A stretch of 57,999 bases of DNA from Planctomycetota bacterium (GTDB taxonomy: Bacteria; Planctomycetota; Phycisphaerae; UBA1845), in contig JACQFE010000073.1 in the NCBI GenBank assembly GCA_016200265.1, forward strand, positions 1 through 57,999. Reading direction: 5' to 3'. The translations under genes were made by a program, and so were the position numbers. The notes below the pieces were generated by a model. It worked only from the letters and a program-made list of their open reading frames with translations. It made no database searches and was not told the DNA's origin. Shown here in pieces: positions 35,195 through 44,758 of this stretch (positions are counted from its first letter, which is position 1; each line of letters begins with the position of its first letter).

Positions 35195-36388
35195 ATGTTG
35201 CGTTTGTTTTGGGTCCTGATTGTTTTCTCGCTGCTCGGCGCCGGCGGATATTTTGGATTCCGCAAGTGGACCGGAGAAGAACGCCCGGTTACTTACAAGA
35301 CGGTCCCGGTCGCACGCGGCACGCTGATTTCCACCGTGACCGCTACGGGCAGTCTTGAACCGCTTCTCAACGTACTCGTCGGTTCCCAAGTCAGTGGAAC
35401 TGTCATTAAGTGGTATGCGGACTTCAATCAGCGCGTTGAGCAGGGTTTCATTCTTGCCGAACTCGATCAAGACCGTTTCAAAGCCACATATGAGCAAAAG
35501 ATCGCCGCGGCAAAGGCCGCGAAGGCTCGTGTTGAAGAATCCCGGGCCGCCCTCGCCGACGCCGTCCTGAAACGAGAACACGCCGAGAAGAACTTCTCAG
35601 TGAACGCAGCCAGCGATTTGGAATTGAAGGAATCAATTATCGCCGAACAGCAGGCGACGGCCACGCTCCACGCCGCCGAGGCGGACGTCGAACGCGCCGA
35701 AGCCGACGCACGCCTGTCGTCCGTGGATGTCGATCGAACGGTCATTCGCTCTCCCATCAGCGGAGTGGTGATTTCGCGCAACATCGATGAAGGCCAGACC
35801 GTGGCCGCCTCGCTGCAAGCGCCCACTCTATTCACCATCGCCAACGATCTCACCAAAATGCGGGTCAATGCGGCCGTCAGCGAAACGGACATCGGCAGGA
35901 TTCGCGAAGGCGGACCGGCCGTCTTTCGAGTCGACGCGTATCCCGAGCGGCGCTTCAACGGAGTCATTTCGCAAGTGCGATTCGCGCAAACCACCGTCGA
36001 CAACGTCGTGACGTATACGACGATGATTGAGGTGGACAATTCCGATCTCGCCCTGCGTCCGGGCATGACCGCAACGATTTCGTTTGAAGTCGCTCGCGCG
36101 GAAAATGCACTCCTTGTACCCAATGCGGCGATGCGCTTCACTATCGATTCCCCCGCAGCGGACATGACGAATTTCATGAAGCCGGGCAAGGGTCGCCCGA
36201 TGCAGCCGCGCGTGTACAAGCTCGTGGACGGAAAGCCCGTCGAGGTCAACATCCAACCGGGCCTCACCGACGGCTCGCGAACCGAAGTGAAATCCGGCGA
36301 GCTGAAGGAAGACGACAAGGTCATCACCGAGCAGGTGGGCGGGCCGAAGCCGGTCGTCGCTGCACAGCCTCGAAGGTTTGGGCCATGA
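35195..36388 (+). CDS. Efflux periplasmic adaptor (MacA/HlyD family)
   Basis: A membrane-fusion adaptor of about 397 residues, which links an inner-membrane transporter to the outer membrane. It has an N-terminal membrane anchor (MLRLFWVLIVFSLLG) and a lipoyl-like part (GTVIKWYADFNQRVEQGFILAELD). A long coiled coil (about 95-165) and a beta-barrel region (LRPGMTATISFEV) follow. The start at 35195 is preferred over 35153 because the anchor begins there. The ATPase gene overlaps its stop by 4 bases. No permease follows, unlike MacAB-type operons. Confidence 0.88.
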   Translation: MLRLFWVLIVFSLLGAGGYFGFRKWTGEERPVTYKTVPVARGTLISTVTATGSLEPLLNVLVGSQVSGTVIKWYADFNQRVEQGFILAELDQDRFKATYEQKIAAAKAAKARVEESRAALADAVLKREHAEKNFSVNAASDLELKESIIAEQQATATLHAAEADVERAEADARLSSVDVDRTVIRSPISGVVISRNIDEGQTVAASLQAPTLFTIANDLTKMRVNAAVSETDIGRIREGGPAVFRVDAYPERRFNGVISQVRFAQTTVDNVVTYTTMIEVDNSDLALRPGMTATISFEVARAENALLVPNAAMRFTIDSPAADMTNFMKPGKGRPMQPRVYKLVDGKPVEVNIQPGLTDGSRTEVKSGELKEDDKVITEQVGGPKPVVAAQPRRFGP

Positions 36389-37131
36389 ATGCGGCGCTCG
36401 TCGACATTCGCGACGCGTGGAAAATCTATCACGTCGGCGAAGTGCAGATTCCAGCCGTTCGTGGCGTGTCGCTCAAGATCAACCGGGGAGAATTCCTTGC
36501 CATCACCGGACCCAGCGGTTCCGGCAAATCGACGTTCATGCACTTGCTCGGATGTTTGGATCGCATGTCGTCGGGCTCGTATCAATTCGAGGATGAGAAG
36601 GTCCAGGAGTTGTCGCGACGTCAACTCGCCCGGCTGCGGAATCGTCGCATCGGATTCGTGTTTCAGAGCTTCAATCTGCTTTCGCGCACGACGATTCTCG
36701 ATAACGTGGCGCTTCCGCTGATTTACCAGGGCATTGGGCTGCGAGAGCGGCGGCGGCTTGCGGCGGACATGCTCAATCGCGTCGGGCTTGGCGATCGATT
36801 GCGGCACCACACGAACCAGCTTTCCGGCGGACAGCAGCAACGCGTCGCCATCGCGCGGGCGCTGGTTACGCGGCCGCCGATGCTGCTGGCTGATGAACCC
36901 ACCGGAAACCTCGACACCAAAACCAGTGTCGAGATCATGACACTCTTCCAGCAGCTCAATCGCGATGACGGAATCACTGTGATAGTCGTCACCCACGAAC
37001 TGGACATCGCCGCCTTCGCCAGGCGGCATGTGGCCTTCCGCGATGGGTTGATTGTCGTCGATGAAATACGCGAAGACTCGATCTCGCTTCCAGCCGCCGG
37101 CGTCGAGAAGCGGACAGTTTCGGCGGCGTGA
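36385..37131 (+). CDS. ABC transporter ATPase (MacB/LolD type)
   Basis: The energy-coupling ATPase of an efflux or lipoprotein transporter. The 248 residues show Walker A GPSGSGKST (42-50), Q-loop Gln94, signature LSGGQQQR (146-153) and Walker B LLADEPT (167-173). It closely resembles MacB and LolD ATPases. It overlaps the adaptor gene by 4 bases, so the two are translationally coupled. The next gene is a PDZ-thioredoxin protein, not a MacB/FtsX-like permease, so the permease must be elsewhere or lost. Confidence 0.92.
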   Translation: MNAALVDIRDAWKIYHVGEVQIPAVRGVSLKINRGEFLAITGPSGSGKSTFMHLLGCLDRMSSGSYQFEDEKVQELSRRQLARLRNRRIGFVFQSFNLLSRTTILDNVALPLIYQGIGLRERRRLAADMLNRVGLGDRLRHHTNQLSGGQQQRVAIARALVTRPPMLLADEPTGNLDTKTSVEIMTLFQQLNRDDGITVIVVTHELDIAAFARRHVAFRDGLIVVDEIREDSISLPAAGVEKRTVSAA

Positions 37132-37171
37132 GAATTTCTCGGCAATGCGAGCCATCAGAGAAAGGGTTTCC

Positions 37172-38473
37172 ATGAAACACGAATTTGATGTCGTCCGTGT
37201 ACTCTGTTTGGGTATCGTGCTCGCTCTGTCTCCAATATCACATTCCGGCGCGGCTCGCGCGGAAACAAGCAATGAAGCCAAGAAAAAACCTCGCTTGCTT
37301 TATCTACTTCTAGACTCCCATGCACCTGGAGGTGAGTCAGGACCGATATTCGATCGTTTGACCGTCCAAGGCTATCGCGAGCATGGAGTCACCGTGATTG
37401 AAGTCTCTCATTCGGAATTGACTGATTGGCTTGAGAAAGACGGCAAGGATTTCGCGAAAGCGCATGAGAATTTTCAATACCTCGCCCTCGCGAAAGCCCG
37501 TGGTGCGGATGCAGTTGGTGGATTGAAGATTTGGGAGATCGCGCCTGACCAGGCCGCAGACTGGCAAAGAGAACCCGGCACGTACATCTTTCCCTGGGGC
37601 ATTTCGCTTAACGGCTGTTCGCATAATTTTATTTTGGATTTGAACATCATTGCCAAGCCGAAAGCCCTCCCGCTCAAGTTGCAGGACCCATTTGACATCG
37701 AAGGCAAAAGCGATCCATGGGCTATCCCGCTTTCCGTTGAACCGAAGGCTTGTGATCCGCGTGGCCGGACGGTTCCGGATTGGTTTACACCCGACAAGAG
37801 GCGCCCATTTATCGGGATCACGATGAAGAGCAATCGTGTGTCAAGTGTCTATCCAGAATCGCCTGCTGAAGAAGCGGAAGTTGTCGCAGGAGACACGATC
37901 CTCACTTTCAATGGCAAGAAAGTGAGTGAGATTTCAGACCTCCACGACGCTATCAATTGGCTCAGCCCTGGAACCGAAGCCGATCTTGAATATCAACATC
38001 AAGACATTGTCGTGAAAAAACACATCAAGTTGGCCGACTACCATGAGGCCGTCGAGAAAAAGCTGTCGTGGGAGGGCAAATCCCTTCCGGATATCAAGGG
38101 CGTTGATATCGACGGCCATGAAGTGCGTTTGAGCGAACTCAAGGGCAAGATCGTGCTCCTGGATTTTTGGGCCACGTGGTGTGGGCCATGCCTTGAAGAG
38201 CTTCCCCTCGCGCAGCTCCTCTGGGAGAGAGCGAAGGACAAGGGCTTCGTGTGGGTTGCAGTGAGCGTCGACGAAGATGAGGATGCCTGGAGGGCATTTG
38301 TGAAGAGCAATCGACTTGGCGGTATCCAGATGAGAGATCCGGATGCGGCCATCAAACTTTACATCTCCGGCTTTCCTACGATCCTCGTTGTCGACCGAAC
38401 CGGCGTAGTTCAGTGCAACGTTCGGGGTGATGCGATCGCCAAGTCAGTGATGGCACTATTGGAGCAACATTGA
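37172..38473 (+). CDS. Secreted PDZ-thioredoxin (TlpA-like) protein
   Basis: A 433-residue exported protein. A signal peptide (LCLGIVLALSPISHSGAARA) is followed by a region of unknown fold (about 35-205), a PDZ domain (about 210-290) and a thioredoxin/TlpA domain (about 305-433). The last holds the redox motif WCGPC (Cys337 and Cys340) and cis-proline GFPT (about 401-403). It probably reduces or shuffles disulfides outside the cytoplasm. The ATG at 37172 with AAAGGG 5 bases before it is preferred over an earlier frame start at 37052. It lies 40 bases after the ABC ATPase gene. Confidence 0.85.
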   Translation: MKHEFDVVRVLCLGIVLALSPISHSGAARAETSNEAKKKPRLLYLLLDSHAPGGESGPIFDRLTVQGYREHGVTVIEVSHSELTDWLEKDGKDFAKAHENFQYLALAKARGADAVGGLKIWEIAPDQAADWQREPGTYIFPWGISLNGCSHNFILDLNIIAKPKALPLKLQDPFDIEGKSDPWAIPLSVEPKACDPRGRTVPDWFTPDKRRPFIGITMKSNRVSSVYPESPAEEAEVVAGDTILTFNGKKVSEISDLHDAINWLSPGTEADLEYQHQDIVVKKHIKLADYHEAVEKKLSWEGKSLPDIKGVDIDGHEVRLSELKGKIVLLDFWATWCGPCLEELPLAQLLWERAKDKGFVWVAVSVDEDEDAWRAFVKSNRLGGIQMRDPDAAIKLYISGFPTILVVDRTGVVQCNVRGDAIAKSVMALLEQH

Positions 38474-38715
38474 GGCCGTATCGCGGCCGGGGAGTTGCGT
38501 ACTCGCTGAAGCCGGGCGGCAAGGGAAAGCGCCCGTCGCTTGCGTTCCGGGTTCGGATTATTCCGCGCGGGCTGAAGCCACGCGGCTCGCAAACACTGGC
38601 TGAGAAGCAGCCAGAGGCACTCGTATTCATGCTGCGGGTTGGACACATAGACAGGAGCCATCGCCTTCAGGCAGCGGGTGCCTGCCCCGTGAACGAGGCG
38701 GCTCGGAAAATCGCG

Positions 38716-40476
38716 TCATTCTTCCACGATCGTTTCGCGGACGACTTCGTCGAGGGAGGTGACGCCTTCGAAGATGGCCATGATGCCGGATTCACGCAGG
38801 GTGCGCATGCCGCGTTTGACGGCCTGGCGGCGGAGCACGTCGGTCGAGGCGCGGTTCATGATCATATCGCGCATGTTGTCGTCGAGGGACATGATTTCGT
38901 AGATGCCCAGTCGGCCCCTGTAGCCGGTGTTGTTGCAGTAGTCGCAGCCTTTGCCGTAGTAGAAGACGCGATCGCCGACGTCCTCGGGCTTGAGGTTGAG
39001 CTCCATGATCTGCTCTTCAGTCGGACGGTAATCGGTCTTGCAATTGGTGCAGATGCGGCGGACGAGACGCTGAGCGACGATGGCCTCGATCGTCGCAGTG
39101 ATGAGGAACGGCTCCATGCCGAGATCGAGCAGACGCGCGATCGCGGACGGAGCATCATTCGTGTGCAGAGTAGTGAAGACCAAGTGGCCGGTGAGCGACG
39201 CCTGCACGCTGATCTGCGCGGTTTCAAGATCGCGAACCTCGCCGACAAGAATGATATCCGGGTCCTGACGCAAGAATGATCGCAGGCAGCGACCAAACGT
39301 CAGGCCGACTTCGGGGCGGACCTGCGTCTGAACCAAGCCATCGATGTCATACTCGACCGGGTCTTCGGCGGTCAGGATTTTCACTTCGGGATCGTTCAGC
39401 TCGGAGAGCGCGGCGTAAAGCGTTGTCGTCTTTCCGGAGCCGGTCGGGCCGGTGTTGATAATGATCCCGTTCGGCTTGCCCATGAGCTGGCGGAAGAGGT
39501 TCAAGTCGTCGTCGCGCATGCCGATTTTTTCGAGGCTGAGCTGGACGTTGGAGCGGTCGAGCACGCGGAGCACGACGCTTTCGCCGAACATTGTGGGCAG
39601 CACGCTGACGCGAAGGTCGATCGGCCGGCCGCGAAGCTGCAGCTCGATACGGCCGTCCTGCGGCAGGCGGCGCTCGGCGATGTCGAGATTGGCCATGACC
39701 TTGATACGCGAGGAGATGGCCATGGCCACGTATCGCGGCGGCGGAACCATTTCGTAGAGCACGCCGTCGATGCGGTAGCGCATCTTGAATTCGTCCTCGA
39801 ACGGCTCGAAGTGCACGTCGGAGGCTTTTTCCTTGATGGCCTGCATGAGGACGAGATTCAGGAGTTTCTTGACGGGATTGGCCTCCATCATCTCCTTGAC
39901 CTCGGCGAGGTCGATGGAGTCGCCGCGGCCTTGGAACTTGGCGAGGTCTTCGTCTTCGGCAAGTTCGCTGATCAGGCCGGTGATGGATTCCTGCTCGCCT
40001 TCGGGGTAGTAGCGATCAAGGGCGGTCTGCATTTCGGCGGGCGTGCAGAGAGCTGCCTTGATGTTTTTCAGGTCGAGCAACGTCTTGAGGTCGTCGGTCG
40101 CAACGAAGTTGTCGGGGTTGTCCAGGGCGATCGACAGCGTTTTTCGATCTTTGTCGAGCTCGTAAGGGATGACGCGATACGTCGTCGCCATGGTCGCGGT
40201 GAGAACGGCGATGACTTCGGGTGCGATGTCCTGCTTGGAGAGATCGACCGTGCCAATGCCGGCCTGTGAGGCCAAAGCGATGTTGAGCTCATCTTCGGAG
40301 ATATGGCCCAATTCGACGAGAATGGAGCCGAGAGGCCCGCGTCGCTGTTTTTGAATTTCCAATGCTTCGTCAAGCTGCTGGCGGCGCAGCTTGTTCATTT
40401 TGATGAGAACGCGACCCAATTGCCGCCCGCGAAGCTGTTCCACGGGCGGCATTTTGAATTTCGGTTTGTCGGCCAT
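38716..40476 (-). CDS. Type IV pilus/type II secretion ATPase, PilB/GspE (second copy)
   Basis: A 586-residue ATPase that drives pilus extension or type II secretion. The N-terminus carries two MshEN-like stretches (LGRVLIKMNKLRRQQLDEAL and LGSILVELGHISEDELNIAL), the motif that binds cyclic di-GMP in some PilB/MshE proteins. The ATPase core has Walker A GPTGSGKTTT (about 340-348) and an Asp-box/Walker B region ILVGEVRD. The zinc-binding CTNC and CDYC motifs follow. It starts at the last base of pilT (TAATG), so it is translationally coupled to it. Confidence 0.93.
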   Translation of the reverse strand: MADKPKFKMPPVEQLRGRQLGRVLIKMNKLRRQQLDEALEIQKQRRGPLGSILVELGHISEDELNIALASQAGIGTVDLSKQDIAPEVIAVLTATMATTYRVIPYELDKDRKTLSIALDNPDNFVATDDLKTLLDLKNIKAALCTPAEMQTALDRYYPEGEQESITGLISELAEDEDLAKFQGRGDSIDLAEVKEMMEANPVKKLLNLVLMQAIKEKASDVHFEPFEDEFKMRYRIDGVLYEMVPPPRYVAMAISSRIKVMANLDIAERRLPQDGRIELQLRGRPIDLRVSVLPTMFGESVVLRVLDRSNVQLSLEKIGMRDDDLNLFRQLMGKPNGIIINTGPTGSGKTTTLYAALSELNDPEVKILTAEDPVEYDIDGLVQTQVRPEVGLTFGRCLRSFLRQDPDIILVGEVRDLETAQISVQASLTGHLVFTTLHTNDAPSAIARLLDLGMEPFLITATIEAIVAQRLVRRICTNCKTDYRPTEEQIMELNLKPEDVGDRVFYYGKGCDYCNNTGYRGRLGIYEIMSLDDNMRDMIMNRASTDVLRRQAVKRGMRTLRESGIMAIFEGVTSLDEVVRETIVEE

Positions 40477-41624
40477 TAATTCCTCAGCGCCGGTTCTTTC
40501 TCTTCCGCGCCTTCACCCGGTTTGGCGGGTCCGCCGATCTTGGTCACATCGAGTCCTCGAGAGTGAGCGTCGATCTTGTCCTGCATGACGCCGGGTCCGC
40601 GCGAGCGATCGACGCAGTCTTCCGCGGTGATCGTACCCGCTTCGTAGAGATTCCAAAGGTGCTCGTCGAGCAACTGCATGCCGTATTTTTTTCCAGTCTG
40701 AATCATCGAGTCGATACGGAACGTCTTGTTTTCGCGGATGAGGTTGGAGATCGCGGGTGTAATGACCATGAATTCATACGCGGCGACCATGCCCTTGGGC
40801 TGTTTCGGAAGCAAAGCCTGAGAAAGAGTCGCAATCAAGTTGGTCGAAAGCTGCACGCGAATCTGTTCCTGCTGCTCATGTGGAAACGCGTCGATGACAC
40901 GGTTGATCGTTCCCTGGCAGCCGGTGGTGTGAAGCGTGGCAAAGACAAGGTGGCCGGTCTCGGCGGCTCGGACGGCAGCGGCGATCGTCTCAAGGTCGCG
41001 AAGCTCACCAACGAGGACCACATCCGGGTCCATACGCAACACACGACGTAGTGCTTCGGCAAAACTTGGGACATCGGTCCCAATTTCGCGCTGGTTAATG
41101 ACTGATTTCTTATGGTTGTGGTAGTACTCGATGGGGTCTTCCATCGTCACGATGTGGCGGTCCATGTTCTTGTTAATGTAATCGAGCATCGTCGCCAAAG
41201 TCGTGGTCTTTCCCGAACCGGTGGGGCCGGTGACGAGAAACATCCCGCGCGGGCGACGGCACAACGCACGACAAACATTCGGCAGACCGATCTGTTCGAA
41301 CGTCAACAGCTTGGCCGGAATCAAACGCAACACGAGCGCGGTGTGACCTTTTTGCTTGAAGACGGACACACGGAACCGACCGTGATCTCCGAACGCAAAC
41401 GCGAAGTCGGTACCGCCTTCTTCCTGAAGTTCCTGCTGATTGCGGTCGGGGGTGATGGCCTTCATCAATGCGACGGTGTCGTCCGGCGCAAGCACTTTTG
41501 TCTCGAGCGACCGAAGGTGACCGTGAAGTCGAATGACCGGCGGTCGGCCGACAGTGAGATGTAGGTCCGAAGCGCCCTGCTTGATGACCGTTTCAAGAAG
41601 TCGGTCGATATGCAACATTGACAT
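40476..41624 (-). CDS. pilT: Twitching motility ATPase PilT
   Basis: A 382-residue hexameric ATPase that retracts type IV pili. It has Walker A GPTGSGKTTT (about 131-138) and the PilT-specific C-terminal motif AISNLIRE, close to the consensus AIRNLIRE. An invariant GELRDLET-type segment follows the ATPase core. It lies between two PilB/GspE genes and overlaps the next by one base. The pilus structural genes (pilC, pilM-Q, pilin) are not in the window. Confidence 0.95.
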   Translation of the reverse strand: MSMLHIDRLLETVIKQGASDLHLTVGRPPVIRLHGHLRSLETKVLAPDDTVALMKAITPDRNQQELQEEGGTDFAFAFGDHGRFRVSVFKQKGHTALVLRLIPAKLLTFEQIGLPNVCRALCRRPRGMFLVTGPTGSGKTTTLATMLDYINKNMDRHIVTMEDPIEYYHNHKKSVINQREIGTDVPSFAEALRRVLRMDPDVVLVGELRDLETIAAAVRAAETGHLVFATLHTTGCQGTINRVIDAFPHEQQEQIRVQLSTNLIATLSQALLPKQPKGMVAAYEFMVITPAISNLIRENKTFRIDSMIQTGKKYGMQLLDEHLWNLYEAGTITAEDCVDRSRGPGVMQDKIDAHSRGLDVTKIGGPAKPGEGAEEKEPALRN

Positions 41625-41692
41625 TCAATTCCACCCTATCGTGACTGATCGCCGCAGCGCGTCATTGGCCGCGGCATCTCTTGCGACGCTCG

Positions 41693-43402
41693 CTATTCCA
41701 CGAGCAAACCTTCCGCCTGCGTGACGCGGAGCAGATCTTCCGGCGTCGTTTGACCCGAAAGCACCTTCATTTTTCCATCTTCAAGGAGATTTCTCATACC
41801 GCTGGCCTTGGCGGCCGCACGAAGCTGTGACGCTGTCGCCCGATTGAACGCCAGCTCACGAATTTGCGAGTTCATGAGCATCATCTCGAAAATGCCGATG
41901 CGGCCTCGATAGCCGGAGCCGTTGCAGCGCTTGCAGCCGGCGCCTTTGTAAACCTGCTTGCCCGCAAGCTGTTCTTCGGTAAAACCGAGCAGTTTGAGCG
42001 TTCGCTGGTCGGGATTGGGATCGACCGCTTTGCACTCCGCGCAGATCACGCGGATCAATCGCTGAGCGAGAATGGCTTGAATGGCGCTGGCCACCAGGAA
42101 CGGCTTGATACCCATGTCGATGAGTCGCGTGATCGCCGAAGGGGCATCGTTCGTGTGCAGCGTGCTGAACACAAGGTGACCCGTGAGGGCCGCCTGAATG
42201 GCCACATCGCCCACCTCGCGATCGCGAATTTCTCCAACCAGAATAATGTTCGGCGCCTGGCGAAGCATCGAGCGGAGAATCTTTGCGAACGTAAGACCAA
42301 TGTCATCGCGAACCTGGCACTGGTTGATGCCGGTGAAGTTGTATTCGACCGGGTCTTCGGCCGTAATGATCTTGCGATCGGGCTTGTTCAAGTCTCGAAG
42401 GGCCGAATACAAAGTCGTGGTTTTTCCCGAACCCGTCGGCCCCGTAACGAGAAAGATTCCATTGGGCCGCTGAATAATTTTCAGGAACCGCGCGAAGTCG
42501 TCCTCGGCAAAGCCCAGTGCGGGAATACCGACGTTGACCGAATCCGGGCGGAGAATTCGGAGGACCATGCTTTCGCCGTGATAGGCCGGAAGGGCGCTGA
42601 CGCGGAAGTCGATCTGACCATTGCCGATCTTCATCTTGATACGGCCGTCCTGCGGGACGCGCTTTTCGGCAATGTCCAGACCGGCCATGATCTTGAAGCG
42701 AGTCGTGACCGGCGCCTGCATGTGCTTGGGGATATCGTCGCGGACGTGACACACTCCGTCCACGCGATACCGCACGCGGACGCGATTGCCCATCGGCTCG
42801 ATATGGATGTCGCTCGCTCGACCGTGAACGGCCTCGGTGATGATGAGGTTAACCAACCGGATGATCGGAGCGTCGGCGTCTTCCTCGACCGCGCCTTTTT
42901 TCTTATCGTCTTCAGTCTCCGGGGCGTCCTCGTCGATGCTCTTCATCGTCTGCGAGAGCATGTCCGAGTCGGAACTGACGAATTTGTCGATAAAGCGCTT
43001 GATCTTGCTGATCGGGGCGAGCGTGGGCACGATCTCGCGATTCAGGCGGAACCGAAGCAAATCGAGGGTTTCGAGATCCAGTGGATCGTGAACGATGACG
43101 CGCAGGCGATTGCCATCCTCCGCGAGCGGGAGAATCGTATAATCCGAAATCATTTTCGATGGGATTAGGTTCAGCACTTCACGGTTGACGGGCTGCTTTT
43201 CGAGGTCGATGTATTCCAGGCCGAACTGAGCGGCAAGCGCCTTGGAAACGTCGTCCTCGCCGCAAAGCTCCAACTCGACTAGGGCGTCGCCGATTCGCTT
43301 GTTATGCGTCTTGGCGAATTCGAGGGCCTGTGGCAGAGCATTCGCGTTGAGCACGCCCCAGCCGACGAGGGTCTCGCCCAGTTGTTTTCGTTTCTTGCTC
43401 AT
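41693..43402 (-). CDS. Type IV pilus/type II secretion ATPase, PilB/GspE (first copy)
   Basis: A 569-residue PilB/GspE-type ATPase. The N-terminus has MshEN-like stretches (LGETLVGWGVLNANALPQAL and IGDALVELELCGEDDVSKAL). The core has Walker A GPTGSGKTTT (about 320-328) and CAEC/CKRC zinc motifs. The ATG at 43402 is chosen over a frame start at 43435 because MSKKRKQLG is the natural family start. It is the first gene of a three-ATPase cluster and shares only general similarity with the second copy, so they are probably not recent duplicates. Confidence 0.92.
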   Translation of the reverse strand: MSKKRKQLGETLVGWGVLNANALPQALEFAKTHNKRIGDALVELELCGEDDVSKALAAQFGLEYIDLEKQPVNREVLNLIPSKMISDYTILPLAEDGNRLRVIVHDPLDLETLDLLRFRLNREIVPTLAPISKIKRFIDKFVSSDSDMLSQTMKSIDEDAPETEDDKKKGAVEEDADAPIIRLVNLIITEAVHGRASDIHIEPMGNRVRVRYRVDGVCHVRDDIPKHMQAPVTTRFKIMAGLDIAEKRVPQDGRIKMKIGNGQIDFRVSALPAYHGESMVLRILRPDSVNVGIPALGFAEDDFARFLKIIQRPNGIFLVTGPTGSGKTTTLYSALRDLNKPDRKIITAEDPVEYNFTGINQCQVRDDIGLTFAKILRSMLRQAPNIILVGEIRDREVGDVAIQAALTGHLVFSTLHTNDAPSAITRLIDMGIKPFLVASAIQAILAQRLIRVICAECKAVDPNPDQRTLKLLGFTEEQLAGKQVYKGAGCKRCNGSGYRGRIGIFEMMLMNSQIRELAFNRATASQLRAAAKASGMRNLLEDGKMKVLSGQTTPEDLLRVTQAEGLLVE

Positions 43403-43751
43403 AGACGCAGGCTTGGGTTCGTTGTCGCAGGGCAACGCCCTATAAGGTCATGCCGAAGGCTTACCGGTCCGTCGGACCGGAATGAACAAAGACTCCGACG
43501 CGAATTGTAGCGATCAAGGGTCCAAAGTTCAACCCTTTGTTGGCGGCGGCCCAAGATGATTGCGCGGGTTCGGAGCTTCCGAAATTCGGTAATCCGTCTT
43601 CTTGCGGCCCCTGCCAGCAGACATAAGATCACGCCAAAGAATGCTGGCGCCGGAACCCGACCAACGTGTCGCACGCATCGCATGGCGCTGGGGGAATTTG
43701 ACGAATCGGGCGGATTTCAATTCCAACACAACTGCATCAAGGGAGATGAAC

Positions 43752-44696
43752 ATGAAACGAGCAAAGATCACGATTGTCGGCGCCGGAAACGTCGGAGCAA
43801 GCTGTGCGGTGTGGGCGGCTGCCAAGGAACTGGGCGACATCGTTCTCATCGATATCCCCGAGTTCTCGGACAAGACGGCCGGAAAAGCGCTCGACCTCGC
43901 ACAGTGCGGCCCCATCGAACGCTTCGACTGCCAGATTATTGGCACTTCGGACTACGCGCACGCCAAAGACAGCAACGTCGTCGTCATTACCGCGGGCATT
44001 CCGCGCAAGCCGGGTATGAGCCGTGATGACCTCATTCAGACAAACGTCAAAATCGTCGGCGACGTGGCCACACAGATCGCCAAGGCTGCGCCGCAGGCCG
44101 TTCTGATCGTCGTCTCCAACCCGCTCGATGCGATGGTGTTTACGGCGTGGAAGAAATCGGGATTTCCGACGAATCGCGTAGTCGGACAGGCCGGCTGCCT
44201 CGACATCGCGCGTTATCGCACGTTCATCGCCATGGAACTTGGATGCAGCGTCGAGGACATCGCCGCGCTGCTCATGGGCGGTCACGGCGACGACATGGTT
44301 CCGCTGCCGAGCTACACGAGCGTTGCAGGAATTCCGGTCACGCAACTGATTCCGCCCGATAAGCTGAGCGCGATCATTGAGCGGGCCAAGCTCGGCGGTG
44401 GCGAACTCGTCAAGCTCATGGGCACGTCGGCGTATTACGCTCCGGCGTCAGGCACGATCCAGATGGCCGAAGCGATTATCAAGGATAAGAAACGCATCCT
44501 CCCCTGTGCGGCGTATTGCACGAAGGAATATGGCGTTGGCGGCTACTTCGTCGGCGTGCCGTGCGTGCTTGGCGCAGGCGGCGTGGAGAAGATCATCGAA
44601 TTGAAGCTCAACGATGATGAAAAAAATCTGCTGGCCACCAGTGTTTCGCACGTGAAAGAGCTGGTGGGTGTGGCGGAGGGATTTCTCCGCGGCTGA
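43752..44696 (+). CDS. mdh: Malate dehydrogenase (LDH-like family)
   Basis: Interconverts malate and oxaloacetate with NAD. The 314 residues begin with the Rossmann motif VGAGNVGAS (about 9-17). The loop PRKPGMSRDDL has the Arg that favours malate over lactate, and the catalytic region GQAGCLDIARYR and GGHGDDMVPL follow. The ATG at 43752 has GGGAG 6 bases before it; the earlier ATG at 43746 would sit directly on that site. It lies downstream of, and divergent from, the pilus ATPase genes. The citrate synthase gene in this window is in the same area of metabolism. Confidence 0.94.
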   Translation: MKRAKITIVGAGNVGASCAVWAAAKELGDIVLIDIPEFSDKTAGKALDLAQCGPIERFDCQIIGTSDYAHAKDSNVVVITAGIPRKPGMSRDDLIQTNVKIVGDVATQIAKAAPQAVLIVVSNPLDAMVFTAWKKSGFPTNRVVGQAGCLDIARYRTFIAMELGCSVEDIAALLMGGHGDDMVPLPSYTSVAGIPVTQLIPPDKLSAIIERAKLGGGELVKLMGTSAYYAPASGTIQMAEAIIKDKKRILPCAAYCTKEYGVGGYFVGVPCVLGAGGVEKIIELKLNDDEKNLLATSVSHVKELVGVAEGFLRG

Positions 44697-44758
44697 CGTC
44701 TGCGCACCGTGCTTGCAAAGTGTGCGGCGAATTCCAATGCCGAAGTTGGCGGCCGCTT

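Noticed and set aside
35467..37281. A 604-residue open frame on the minus strand
   Set aside because: It is antisense to the clearly recognised adaptor and ABC ATPase genes and has no family motifs.
41864..43168. A 434-residue plus-strand open frame
   Set aside because: It is antisense to the first PilB/GspE gene.
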